A DNA stretch of 64,000 bases from Phycisphaeraceae bacterium (GTDB lineage: Bacteria; Planctomycetota; Phycisphaerae; Phycisphaerales; UBA1924): positions 62,001 through 126,000 of the forward strand of contig JAHBWW010000005.1 in assembly GCA_019636795.1 (NCBI GenBank), read 5' to 3'. Shown here piece by piece: positions 49,567 to 58,035 of this stretch (position 1 is its first letter; each line of letters begins with the position of its first letter). The notes beneath the pieces were generated by a model. The model worked only from the letters and a program-made list of their open reading frames with translations, did not search any database and was not told the origin of the DNA. A program made the position numbers and the translations under genes.

Positions 49567-49995
49567 ATGGGCGAATCCACGCCTCACGAGCAAGGTTCAA
49601 TGGAAATTCGACGCGACCGGTCACAGATCGAGCGCGTGTCAGATGCCATTCTGACTGCGGCTGAGGATCTGAACTATTCCAAGGCTTCGCGATTCGCCGT
49701 TCGCCTCGCGCTCGAAGAAGCCATCACAAACGCGTTTCACCACGGGCACCGACAACTGCCCGACACCGAGATGATCCGGGTGGAGTTCGAAGTATCGAGC
49801 GAACGAATCTGGATCGCGGTCGAAGATCGCGGCCCTGGCTTTGAGCCACAGGATGTACCCGACCCGACGATCGACGAGAACCTCGCCCTTCCGAGCGGGC
49901 GGGGGCTGATGCTGATGCGAACCTACATGTCGCAAGTGCAGTACAACGAGAAGGGAAACCGGGTCGAACTGGTGTACCGCCGACCCGCTTCCTGA
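49567..49995 (+). CDS. Anti-sigma regulatory factor (RsbW/SpoIIAB-like serine kinase)
   Basis: 142 residues, an HATPase_c-type kinase. N box EEAITNAFHHG (N55), G1 V-E-D-R-G-P-G-F, and G2-like S-G-R-G-L-M-L-M-R. It would phosphorylate the STAS partner or hold a sigma factor. No phosphatase (RsbU/SpoIIE) or sigma gene is adjacent; the nearest sigma factor is at 30682-31749, without evidence of a link. Confidence 0.9.
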   Translation: MGESTPHEQGSMEIRRDRSQIERVSDAILTAAEDLNYSKASRFAVRLALEEAITNAFHHGHRQLPDTEMIRVEFEVSSERIWIAVEDRGPGFEPQDVPDPTIDENLALPSGRGLMLMRTYMSQVQYNEKGNRVELVYRRPAS

Positions 49996-50045
49996 GGTCT
50001 AGAATCTCTTCGGTCGGAGAAGTTGTTCGCACGGAGGCTTGGATC

Positions 50046-50402
50046 ATGTCGTCAGAGCAAGTTGTTGCATCGCCGGTCACATTGACAGCCAAGGCTGCAG
50101 CCGAAATCAGAAACATTGTCGATCAGCAGGAACTCGATCCCGCAAAGGTTCGCCTTCGGGTAGGGATCAAGGGTGGCGGGTGCTCGGGGTTCAGCTACGT
50201 TCTGGACCTGACGGAGCAGCAGAAAGACTCGGACGAAGCTTTCGAGCAGCACGGGATTACGTTGATCTGCGACCCGCGGAGCCTGCCATACCTCTCTGGA
50301 ACGATTGTGGATTTCAAGGACGAGATCATGGGTCGCGGGTTTGTGTTTCAGAACCCGAACGCGACCACGACGTGCGGATGTGGATCAAGTTTCGCGGTCT
50401 GA
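50046..50402 (+). CDS. HesB/IscA/ErpA-type iron-sulfur assembly protein
   Basis: 118 residues. The three A-type carrier cysteines are present: C46 (K-G-G-G-C-S-G-F-S-Y) and C110/C112 (T-T-T-C-G-C-G-S-S-F-A-V at the C-terminus). It would deliver Fe-S clusters to target enzymes. ACGGAGG stands upstream of the ATG. No isc/suf gene is adjacent. Confidence 0.94.
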   Translation: MSSEQVVASPVTLTAKAAAEIRNIVDQQELDPAKVRLRVGIKGGGCSGFSYVLDLTEQQKDSDEAFEQHGITLICDPRSLPYLSGTIVDFKDEIMGRGFVFQNPNATTTCGCGSSFAV

Positions 50403-50457
50403 GTGACCTGTGTACGGAACTTGTGCGGTATTCACTTTGGAATTGTCAAGATTATCC

Positions 50458-50486
50458 TTGGTTGAAGGTCCGATTTTCGCTATGCT
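50458..50486 (+). promoter_or_regulatory. Candidate promoter for the ACT-domain gene
   Basis: TTGGTT and TATGCT with exactly 17 bases between them, in a locally AT-rich patch about 110 bases before the start codon. Confidence 0.35.
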
Positions 50487-50597
50487 GTAAGCGTCAGGCG
50501 GTGCATGCTGGCCTCAGGCTCGGGCGCTGAGGGAAGGAGCCGTGTTGCGTTAGGTGCATGGCAATACCGCTGTCGTTTCGCCCTTGGAAGGGACTCC

Positions 50598-51077
50598 ATG
50601 GAAGGTGGAACATCGCTACCACTTGAGACCTGTCAGGGATCTGCTCCGCCGACGGTGACCCAGTTCAGTGTGTTCCTCCCGAACAAGGTTGGCAAACTGC
50701 TTGATCTCGTTGAGCGGTTCGACAACTCGCCGTGTGCGATTTGTGCTCTCAATGTGCATGAAGCGAGCGACCATGCGGTCGTGCGATTGATTACCAACAA
50801 CACGAAGATGGCTCGGACGCTGCTGCGCGAAGACAAGCTCGCGTACGCCGAGAACGATCTTCTGGTCGTTGAACTCACCAAGGGCCATTCACTGACGAGC
50901 CTGTGCTTGGCGCTGCTCGGGGCCGAACTTTCGATTCACTTTGCGTATCCGCTCATGATCAAGCCCAATGGCCGACCGACGATTGCTCTGGCAGTCGACG
51001 ACCCGACACTCGCGGGGCAGATCCTGAGACGCAAGGAGTTCAGGCTCTTCGGAGAAGCGGATCTTCCAGCAGCCTGA
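50598..51077 (+). CDS. ACT-domain protein
   Basis: 159 residues. V-T-Q-F-S-V-F-L-P-N-K-V-G-K-L at about 18-32 is a typical ACT-domain opening, followed by the beta-alpha-beta pattern to about residue 95; a second, weaker ACT-like half follows. ACT domains bind amino acids to regulate enzymes or transcription. The ATG is chosen for the GGAAGGGA ribosome site and the loss of protein character upstream. It ends 17 bp from the convergent serS stop. Confidence 0.78.
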   Translation: MEGGTSLPLETCQGSAPPTVTQFSVFLPNKVGKLLDLVERFDNSPCAICALNVHEASDHAVVRLITNNTKMARTLLREDKLAYAENDLLVVELTKGHSLTSLCLALLGAELSIHFAYPLMIKPNGRPTIALAVDDPTLAGQILRRKEFRLFGEADLPAA

Positions 51078-51093
51078 TCGGTCTCCCAACCTT

Positions 51094-52551
51094 TCAGCCA
51101 ATTCGATCCATGCCACCCATGTAGGGCCGCAGCACTGTTGGAATGGTGACGCTCCCGTCGGCGTTCTGGTGCATCTCGAGCAGCGGAATCATGAGTCGTG
51201 GGCTTGCAGCCACCGTGTTGTTGAGACTGTGGCAGAACACCGTTGCGCCAGAACCGGCTTCGCCGCCGGGGCGGTAGCGCATATTCAACCTTCGACACTG
51301 ATAGTCGTACAAGCGGCTGGCGGAATGTGTTTCGCCAAACGCCCCAATCGTCGAACCATCGGTCTGCGATTCGCCTCGACCGGGAACCCAGCACTCAACA
51401 TCAACCATGTCGGCGTTCTTGACACCCAGGTCGCCCGTGCAGCACTGCAACAGGCGGTGGGGGAGTTCGAGCGAGCGCAGGAACATCTCGACATATCCGA
51501 TCATCTTCGTGTGCCACGCCCGGCTCTCGGCCTCGTCGGCGCGGCAGATGACGACCTGTTCGACCTTGTCGAACTGATGCACGCGATACAAACCTGCGGT
51601 GTCCTTGCCCGCGGCTCCGGCTTCGCGGCGGAAACATGTCGAAACCGTAACGTACTTGCGAGGCAGGTCGCGCTCGTCGAGAATCTCGCCCATATGCACG
51701 CCCATCAGACCAACTTCACCCGTGCCCGTCAGGTACAGATCCTGGCCGGTGTTGGCTGTACCCGCGACCGGTTCCTCTTCATCGGCTTCGATCTGCCACC
51801 GGCGGGTTTCATCGATAAGGTAACTCTGAGCACGACCGGCAGGGAAGAACCCAGTCCCGACCATCGCCTCCTCGCGCACGAGCACCGGCACGCTCATCGG
51901 TATAAAGCCATTGTCACGCACCATGAAATCGAAGGCGTAGCGTGTCAGCGCCTGATGCAGCAGCATGCCCGCGCCGCTCAGCACATAACTCCGCGAACCT
52001 GCAACTCGAACGCCGCGCACAAAATCGACAAGCCCGAGTTCTTCGCACAGCCGAATGTGGTTACGCGGCTTGAAACCTTTGTTGGCTTCAAATGACTTCT
52101 CAAAGTTCCACCACGCCGGGCTCCAGCGCCGAATCTCGACGTTATCTTCGCTCGATGTGCCGACGGGCACATCAGCATCCGGAGGTAGCGGGACACGCAG
52201 CAGGAGCGCGGTGAGTTCCGGTTCGATCTGCCCGATCCTCTCTTCGAGCTCCTGAATCTCGGTCTTGAGTCGCGAGGGGGCGGCTTTGATCTCGTTGATC
52301 CGCGCTTCGATCTCGACGCGCTCGGCATCACTCGCTGCCTTCTTGAGCGATGCGGTCAACTGCCCAATGAGAGGCCCGGTCTCCTTGGCCAGTTTCTTCT
52401 GTTCGCTTCGGGCGCCTTCCTGCTGCGTCTGGAGTTCTCGCTTCAGAGAGTCGAGATGCACCAGTCGGTCGATATCGACACTGACCCGCTTGAGGGCGGC
52501 ACCCTTGCGGTAACGATCGGGGTTTTCACGAAGGTCGCGGATGTCGATCAT
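51094..52551 (-). CDS. serS: Seryl-tRNA synthetase
   Basis: A 485-residue class II aminoacyl-tRNA synthetase. The N-terminal coiled-coil arm (about 30-110) grips the long variable arm of tRNA-Ser. Motif 2 is CFRREAGAAGKDTAGLYRVH, the T-G-E of the serine-binding loop is in L-T-G-T-G-E-V, and motif 3 is S-L-N-N-T-V-A-A-S-P-R-L. It is longer than the E. coli enzyme (430), with an acidic insertion E-A-D-E-E-E-P-V around 265. Motif 3 lacks the common N-G-S-G start. ATG start at its N-terminal M-I-D-I-R-D. Confidence 0.95.
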   Translation of the reverse strand: MIDIRDLRENPDRYRKGAALKRVSVDIDRLVHLDSLKRELQTQQEGARSEQKKLAKETGPLIGQLTASLKKAASDAERVEIEARINEIKAAPSRLKTEIQELEERIGQIEPELTALLLRVPLPPDADVPVGTSSEDNVEIRRWSPAWWNFEKSFEANKGFKPRNHIRLCEELGLVDFVRGVRVAGSRSYVLSGAGMLLHQALTRYAFDFMVRDNGFIPMSVPVLVREEAMVGTGFFPAGRAQSYLIDETRRWQIEADEEEPVAGTANTGQDLYLTGTGEVGLMGVHMGEILDERDLPRKYVTVSTCFRREAGAAGKDTAGLYRVHQFDKVEQVVICRADEAESRAWHTKMIGYVEMFLRSLELPHRLLQCCTGDLGVKNADMVDVECWVPGRGESQTDGSTIGAFGETHSASRLYDYQCRRLNMRYRPGGEAGSGATVFCHSLNNTVAASPRLMIPLLEMHQNADGSVTIPTVLRPYMGGMDRIG

Positions 52552-52713
52552 GGGACTCCAGTGTAGATCGCTCAGCGGGGGGCACGCTCATCGAGGCCCC
52601 AAATGGGAACCGGGCCCGCTCTTCTGCGGACAAAGGGAACTATCCTATATCCCGGTCCCACCACTCGGGAAAGAGGGTGTGGCCTACGTGCGCGCAAGAC
52701 GGGGAACCGCTGG

Positions 52714-54369
52714 ATGTCGACTCTGCAACTCAAACTCAATGCTGGTCGCGGCCGACCGCTTCGGCTGGATGACGACCCCATCACCATCGGTCGACACCCC
52801 GACAACCGCTTGCGCATCAGCGACGACATGGCCAGCCGACACCATTGCATCATCGAACCCCTCGGGGGCGGCAAGTTCCGATTGCGCGACCTGGGCAGTC
52901 GCAACGGGACCAAACTCAACGGCAACAAGGTCGGCGAATCGATGCTTCAGCCCGGCGACGTGATCCAGATCGGCAAGCTCGAGATGCTCGTCGAAGAACG
53001 TCAGAACGATGTCATTGCGCGCGTTCAGGACGGTGATGGCGAAGCAGATGGGCCGACTCTCCAATCGCGCCCGAGCAAGAAGGCCGAAGAGCGCGCTCCG
53101 TGGATTGACGAGCTCACTTCGATCATCAACGCCTTCGCGGTCACCGGCGTCGATGACGAGAACCTCAAGATCATTGATGCGGATGGCAAACCCTCTGACG
53201 CACTGGGTGGCACGGGACCCGGGCCTCGGAGCATGCGATTGCTGCTGCGCGTCGCATCACGAACGCGAGCGACCGATATTCACTGCGAGCCCAAGGGCGA
53301 GGGCATGAACATTCGCATGCGCGTCGACGGGCAGATGGTCTGGATCACGGAACTTCCAAACGATGTCGGCGAGCGCATGCTGGGGCTGGTCAAGAACGCA
53401 TGCCAGATGAAGAGCGCGGCGCGCGACGCTGTGCAGGACGGGCACTTCTCCTGCCGATTCCCTGATCGCCGGGTTGAATACCGCGTCAGCGTGACGCCTT
53501 CGGTGCATGGCCAGAAGATGGTCGTGCGAATTCTCGATCAGCGTGGCGTGCCGACGTCTCTGTCCGATCTCGGGCTTGTCGGATACATGCACGAGCGCAT
53601 CCGCGCGGTGACAATGCAGGACTCGGGCTTGCTGCTGGTGTGCGGGCCCACGGGGTCGGGCAAAACGACGACGCTCTACAACGCGCTGCGCGAGATCGAC
53701 CGCGACACACGCAACGTCATCACGATCGAGGACCCGGTCGAGTATCAACTCGAAGGCGTCACCCAGATGCCCATCGATGAAAAGAAGGGCAACACGTTCA
53801 ACACGCTCCTGCGGTCCGTGCTTCGGCAGGACCCGGATGTGATTCTTCTGGGCGAAGTTCGCGACGAGGAGACCGCGCGCACAGCCATGCAGGCTGCAAT
53901 GACCGGACACCTGGTGTTTTCGACCGTTCACTCAAAGGATTCGATCTCGGCGGTGTTTCGTTTGCTCGACCTGCGCGTCGAGCCGTACCTTGTGGCCAAC
54001 GCACTGAATCTTGTGCTTGCCCAGCGACTGGTGCGCACGCTGTGCGATGCGTGCAAGCAGTCGGTGACCGTGACCCCGGGGCAGGCCAACAAGATCGGGC
54101 GGTTCCTGGGCACCAAGACACAGATTTGTGCGCCAGTTGGGTGCACCAAGTGCATCAAGACGGGGTATCGAGGCCGACACGCGCTGTTCGAGTTGCTCGA
54201 CTTCAACGATGAACTGCGCGATGTGGTGCTGCGCAATCCGAGCATTCAGGCGATGCGCAAGATCATCGACCAGGGCCTCTTCACGACGCTTCAGCAATTC
54301 GGGTATCGCCTCGTCTCCGACGGGGTCACCTCGATGGAAGAGGTCGATCGCGTGGCCGGGTCGAGTTGA
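52714..54369 (+). CDS. FHA domain fused to GspE/PilB-type secretion ATPase
   Basis: 551 residues. An FHA phosphothreonine-binding domain (about 1-95) has GRHPDN, S-R-H-H and S-R-N-G-T-K-L-N-G. After a linker, an intact GspE/PilB ATPase follows: GPTGSGKTTTLY (K317), T-I-E-D-P-V-E-Y, L-L-G-E-V-R-D-E-E-T-A, G-H-L-V-F-S-T-V-H, and a zinc-type tetracysteine C-D-A-C / C-T-K-C. It would drive pilus extension or pseudopilus assembly, perhaps gated by a Ser/Thr kinase through the FHA domain (inference). The ATG is the first giving the FHA start; upstream sequence reads as non-coding. Confidence 0.93.
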   Translation: MSTLQLKLNAGRGRPLRLDDDPITIGRHPDNRLRISDDMASRHHCIIEPLGGGKFRLRDLGSRNGTKLNGNKVGESMLQPGDVIQIGKLEMLVEERQNDVIARVQDGDGEADGPTLQSRPSKKAEERAPWIDELTSIINAFAVTGVDDENLKIIDADGKPSDALGGTGPGPRSMRLLLRVASRTRATDIHCEPKGEGMNIRMRVDGQMVWITELPNDVGERMLGLVKNACQMKSAARDAVQDGHFSCRFPDRRVEYRVSVTPSVHGQKMVVRILDQRGVPTSLSDLGLVGYMHERIRAVTMQDSGLLLVCGPTGSGKTTTLYNALREIDRDTRNVITIEDPVEYQLEGVTQMPIDEKKGNTFNTLLRSVLRQDPDVILLGEVRDEETARTAMQAAMTGHLVFSTVHSKDSISAVFRLLDLRVEPYLVANALNLVLAQRLVRTLCDACKQSVTVTPGQANKIGRFLGTKTQICAPVGCTKCIKTGYRGRHALFELLDFNDELRDVVLRNPSIQAMRKIIDQGLFTTLQQFGYRLVSDGVTSMEEVDRVAGSS

Positions 54370-54436
54370 GGCGGACTCGCGAGCGGCTGCTCGTGGGTAA
54401 GCGGTTCGTAAAAACACATCCGGCGATCGACCTTCA

Positions 54437-54475
54437 CACACGGGCATGAGAGAGGGAGTGTTCTCATGGGTGTGT
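54437..54475. repeat. Imperfect inverted repeat after the FHA-GspE gene
   Basis: CATGAGA (54445) pairs with TCTCATG (54462), flanked by CACAC and GTGTG arms. There is no T run, so it may be a weak terminator or an operator; it sits between two convergent genes. Confidence 0.45.
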
Positions 54476-54522
54476 GGGGGCCGACCGCCGAACGCGTCAG
54501 CACGAGAGAGGGGAGTTGAGGC

Positions 54523-54750
54523 TCAGGCTGCGGGCAACATGCCCATGCGGTGCAGGAACACGGTTGCCTGCGAGACTTCTTCGCGCGTGAAATCGCAGAG
54601 GATCTGAGGCTGGAGTTCGCTGCCGAGCAGTTCGGTCGGTTCGACATACCGGCCACTGGCAGTTTCGGCGATTTCAGTGACCGCGAGCAAAATTGCTTCT
54701 GCGGCTTCGATCAATCGTTCTGCGCTGATGGGTTCAGGTTGGTTGTTCAT
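54523..54750 (-). CDS. Small hypothetical protein (75 residues)
   Basis: A short acidic helical protein starting MNNQPEPISAERLIE, with no family I recognise. The near-perfect AAGGAGG ribosome site 6 bases before the ATG makes it a credible gene. The 255-bp region to its right is AT-rich and should hold its promoter. Confidence 0.6.
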   Translation of the reverse strand: MNNQPEPISAERLIEAAEAILLAVTEIAETASGRYVEPTELLGSELQPQILCDFTREEVSQATVFLHRMGMLPAA

Positions 54751-55005
54751 CGCGCCCTCCTTACACATTCTCTTTCGTAAACAATCGACTTTGAGTTTCC
54801 ATTCCGAGGTCACGTTTGTTTGTTCGCCAGTTCTCAAGCGAGATTTTGAAGCCTTGACACACGCCAGTTCTTTCGGATTACTGCCGATTTTTTTCTCGGC
54901 CTGACACAATTGGCCTATAGAACACGTGGCTCTGCCACCGATTCTCTGCGGAGAAGGCCGAATTCTCTCAGTTTGTACGCTTGAACGGGAATATCAGACG
55001 AGCGC

Positions 55006-55803
55006 TCACCGATCGAGCAGTCGAGCGTCGCGCCACGCGGGAAATTCGCGTCTCCAGGCGTGAAGCAGCGCCGAGTCGATCGGCACGCTCAGCACACCGA
55101 TTTCGTCCGCGAGTTCGCCGAGGATTCGCCCCTTCGGGTCGATAGCGATGGTCCCGCCCTTGTAGTTCAGATACGGATCGTCGCCGGTTCGGTTCGCGCC
55201 GAGGACGAAGGCCTGGTTTTCGATCGCCCGGGCGATGAGCAGCGTGCGCCAGTGGTCCTGGCGGGAACTTGGCCAGTTGGCACCAATGGCAAAAACTTCA
55301 GCCCCGCGGCGCATTCCAAGGCGAAACAACTCGGGAAATCGCAGGTCATAACAGATGGCCGGGCATACACGCAGCGTGTCACCCGAGGAATCCGCCCACG
55401 AGAATGTCACGACTGTGTCACCCGCATCAAACGCCTCGGGTTCGCGCCCGAACGTGAAAGGATGAATTTTTGCGTAATCCGCAACTTTCTCGCCTGAAGG
55501 CCCATACACAGTCATCATATTGAGTGCGCGAGTGCTCGCTTGAGGCCGAACCGTTCGGCCCCCCGCCACGTACACTCGCAGAGTGGTCGAAAGGTGCATC
55601 AAAAAATGTTCAGTAGCGTTGTCCTGATCGTTAGTGTGTGAAATGTTGAGCGAGAAACCACTATCAAATAGTTCGGGAAGTACGATCAGGTCGTTCGGCT
55701 TGGTGTCGGTGTGAGCCAGGAGATCCGCTGTCGCTTGAAAGTTGGCGTCGCGGTTTTCCCAAGAGATATCGAGTTGGATCAGATGTGCCTGCACGGAATG
55801 CAT
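55006..55803 (-). CDS. Carbon-nitrogen hydrolase (nitrilase family, omega-amidase-like)
   Basis: 265 residues. The catalytic triad is visible: E44 (V-L-P-E-L-F-D-S-G-F), K112 (A-K-I-H-P-F) and C151 (A-I-C-Y-D-L-R-F-P-E-L-F). The F-D-S-G-F and K-I-H-P-F contexts resemble YafV/omega-amidases, which release ammonia from alpha-keto acid amides. Cytoplasmic. ATG start, divergent from the Maf gene about 100 bp away. Confidence 0.9.
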   Translation of the reverse strand: MHSVQAHLIQLDISWENRDANFQATADLLAHTDTKPNDLIVLPELFDSGFSLNISHTNDQDNATEHFLMHLSTTLRVYVAGGRTVRPQASTRALNMMTVYGPSGEKVADYAKIHPFTFGREPEAFDAGDTVVTFSWADSSGDTLRVCPAICYDLRFPELFRLGMRRGAEVFAIGANWPSSRQDHWRTLLIARAIENQAFVLGANRTGDDPYLNYKGGTIAIDPKGRILGELADEIGVLSVPIDSALLHAWRREFPAWRDARLLDR

Positions 55804-55908
55804 GGTATCACGTCAGCAAAGCCCGTTGTGAAGCGGATGATCCATCAAGAAGACTTCATGCAGCAGATCCTGGAATGCGAGATTGACGTGGCCTTGGATG
55901 ACGCTCCG

Positions 55909-56517
55909 ATGACACGCCCCCTTCCCCCCGTCGTCTTGGCGAGTCGATCGCCGAGACGGCGGGAGCTTTTGACTTCGCACGGTATTCGTCACTCCGTCGT
56001 CAACGTCGCGATTGACGATGGCGAACTGTGTTCGCACGGGCGCGAGCCGCGCTCGTGGGTGATGTCGCTTGCCTATCTCAAAGCCGCTGCCGGGCGTCGC
56101 GACGCTCTATTCGTCCACGAAGAATCCGCTGTCCTGCTCGGTGCTGACACCATTTGCGTGCAGGGCGGGCGAATCATCGGGCAGCCACGCGATGAGGACC
56201 ATGCACGCAGCATGATCCTTGAACTTGCCAATGGCGTCCACGATGTGCTCACAGGCGTTGCACTCATCGAGCCGATGACCGGGCGGCGGGATCTGTTTTT
56301 CAGTGCTGCCAGTGTTCGCGTCGGCCACCTGTCGCCCGTTGAGGTCGATTCATACGTCGCCAGCGGGCTTTGGCAGGGCAAGGCGGGCGGATATAACCTC
56401 GGGGAGCGGCTTGACGCCGGTTGGCCCATCGAGTTTGAGGGTGATCCGACCGGGGTGATGGGGCTGCCAATGACGCTTCTGGTCCCGAGGTTGTCGCGCT
56501 TTGCTGCGACCGTCTGA
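55909..56517 (+). CDS. maf: Maf-like nucleotide pyrophosphatase
   Basis: 202 residues. The family opening V-L-A-S-R-S-P-R-R-R-E-L-L binds phosphate, L-L-G-A-D-T gives the catalytic aspartate, and H-D-V-L-T-G-V and G-K-A-G-G-Y-N follow. Maf proteins hydrolyse non-canonical or pyrimidine nucleoside triphosphates to monophosphates. The usual G-K-P after A-D-T-x-V reads G-Q-P, so the lysine is replaced. Upstream in-frame ATGs (55837, 55858) are possible, but the chosen one gives normal family length. Confidence 0.87.
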   Translation: MTRPLPPVVLASRSPRRRELLTSHGIRHSVVNVAIDDGELCSHGREPRSWVMSLAYLKAAAGRRDALFVHEESAVLLGADTICVQGGRIIGQPRDEDHARSMILELANGVHDVLTGVALIEPMTGRRDLFFSAASVRVGHLSPVEVDSYVASGLWQGKAGGYNLGERLDAGWPIEFEGDPTGVMGLPMTLLVPRLSRFAATV

Positions 56518-56636
56518 AACCCGGAACGCGCAGTATTTGCGCACGACGTGCGAAAATCGCGTCCAAGTAGCGGGTGCCAGGCGTGGCGGACCGATACGAG
56601 GCATGATGGGTTCATTGATGGAGGCTTCGCGCGCGC

Positions 56637-57653
56637 ATGGCCGACGTACTTGACCAAAGCGAGGTTGACGCACTGCTCGCCGCTGTTGACGCGGGGACAG
56701 TGCAGGCGGAAGAACGTCCCAAGTCGATCTTCAGCCGCCGACCGATCGATCCTGACGAGATCGAGATCCGTTCCTACGACTTCAAACGCCCCGAGCGTGT
56801 CAGCAAGGACCAGATGCGGTCGCTCCAGACGCTGCACGAGGCCTTTGCGCGAAATTTTGGTGCGTCTCTGTCGGGTTTCATGCGCACGATCGTGGAAGTG
56901 AAGGTTGCGACATGCGAACAAATGACGTACGGCGAGTTCATCTCGGGCTTGCCGAATCCGACGAGTTTCAATCTGATCGAGGCTTCGAGCCTTGAGGGGA
57001 CGATTTGCCTGGAGATCAGCCCCCTGATCGTGTACCCGATGATCGACCGTCTTCTGGGGGGGTCGTCACACGACCTGTTTATCCCCCAGAGGCCGATGAC
57101 CCCGATCGAGATGAGGCTGATCAGCAATATCACCCGGCGTGCGCTGGACACCCTGAGCGAGGCGTGGGAAAGCGTGCTGAAGGTGTCGTTCTCGATTGCG
57201 TCGTCTGAGAGCAACCCGCAGTTGGTGCAGATAGTCCCCCCGAATGAGGTGGTGGTTGTGGTGGGATTGGAACTGAAAATGTCCAATCGGGCGGGGACGA
57301 TGAACCTGTGTATTCCCTATAACGTGATCGAGCCTGTGATGGCGGATTTGAGTTCGCAGAGTTGGTTTAGCGTGACGAAGGGGGATTCGAACGGGGAGAT
57401 TGCTCAGGTGCTTTCGAGGCAGTTGGGGCGGGCGGCGCTTGGGGTGACGGGGGTGCTGGCGGAGACGACGATCACGCTGGCGGATCTGGCGCAGTTGCAG
57501 GTTGGGGATGTGATCCTGACCGAGAAGGCGTGTGCGAAGCCTGTGGTGCTTTCGATCGAGGGGGAGAAGAAGTTTCTGGGGTCGATCGGACAGCATAAGG
57601 GCAAGCGTGCGATCCGGATTGACCGCTCGATAGCGGTTGATGACCGGGTGTGA
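56637..57653 (+). CDS. fliM: Flagellar motor switch protein FliM
   Basis: 338 residues. The N-terminal L-D-Q-S-E-V-D-A-L-L is the CheY-P binding peptide. The middle CheC-like domain includes F-A-R-N-F-G-A-S-L-S, Y-G-E-F-I-S-G-L-P-N-P-T and D-R-L-L-G-G. The C-terminal SpoA domain has L-G-V-T-G-V-L-A-E-T-T-I-T-L-A-D-L and L-x-V-G-D-V-I. It forms the flagellar C ring that sets rotation direction. No fliN or other flagellar gene is adjacent, so the flagellar genes are dispersed. Confidence 0.95.
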   Translation: MADVLDQSEVDALLAAVDAGTVQAEERPKSIFSRRPIDPDEIEIRSYDFKRPERVSKDQMRSLQTLHEAFARNFGASLSGFMRTIVEVKVATCEQMTYGEFISGLPNPTSFNLIEASSLEGTICLEISPLIVYPMIDRLLGGSSHDLFIPQRPMTPIEMRLISNITRRALDTLSEAWESVLKVSFSIASSESNPQLVQIVPPNEVVVVVGLELKMSNRAGTMNLCIPYNVIEPVMADLSSQSWFSVTKGDSNGEIAQVLSRQLGRAALGVTGVLAETTITLADLAQLQVGDVILTEKACAKPVVLSIEGEKKFLGSIGQHKGKRAIRIDRSIAVDDRV

Positions 57654-57669
57654 GCATTCGGTGCGGAAT

Positions 57670-57699
57670 TTGACCGGAGTGCGAGCCTGACACTACAGT
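57670..57699 (+). promoter_or_regulatory. Candidate promoter of the nusA-infB operon
   Basis: TTGACC and TACAGT with 18 bases between. It would produce a leader of about 330 bases before nusA. Confidence 0.42.
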
Positions 57700-58035
57700 A
57701 TGTGGTACATTCGGCTGCGGGTGCGGCCGAAGGAGAGGTGTTTGGCATGCAGACGAGCAGCGTCCATGTCGGCTGATGCTTTGGGAGTTCCGGTCGTGCG
57801 TGTCGCCAGTTTTGCTGGCGTCGGCGCGGGTTCGGGAGGGGTCGTGATGGGCTGACCTTCCGGGCAGATCGTGACGGGCGGGATCGTTGACGCGATTCCC
57901 GTGGACCGGAGCCGCGAAGGTGTCAGCCACCTCTCGTGGTTCGTTTGTTTTTGTTCGTTCGCCAATTTTTTCGGGGCGACGGACGACATTCTGAAAAACT
58001 CAACATGCAGGGCACGGGCCCGTCGGAGTGATGAC
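57700..58035 (+). other. Long untranslated leader of nusA with a possible 9-codon leader ORF
   Basis: There is no normal gene here; rimP, which often precedes nusA, is absent. An AAGGAGAGG site (57730) stands 8 bases before a nine-codon frame, MQTSSVHVG (57747-57776), a possible leader peptide. T-rich patches occur around 57945-57975. NusA-operon leaders are autoregulated in some bacteria; that is only a hypothesis here. Confidence 0.4.

Noticed and set aside
57766-57855. 29-codon frame MSADALGVPV in the nusA leader
   Set aside because: Weak ribosome site and Gly/Val-rich composition; the overlapping 9-codon frame has the better site.
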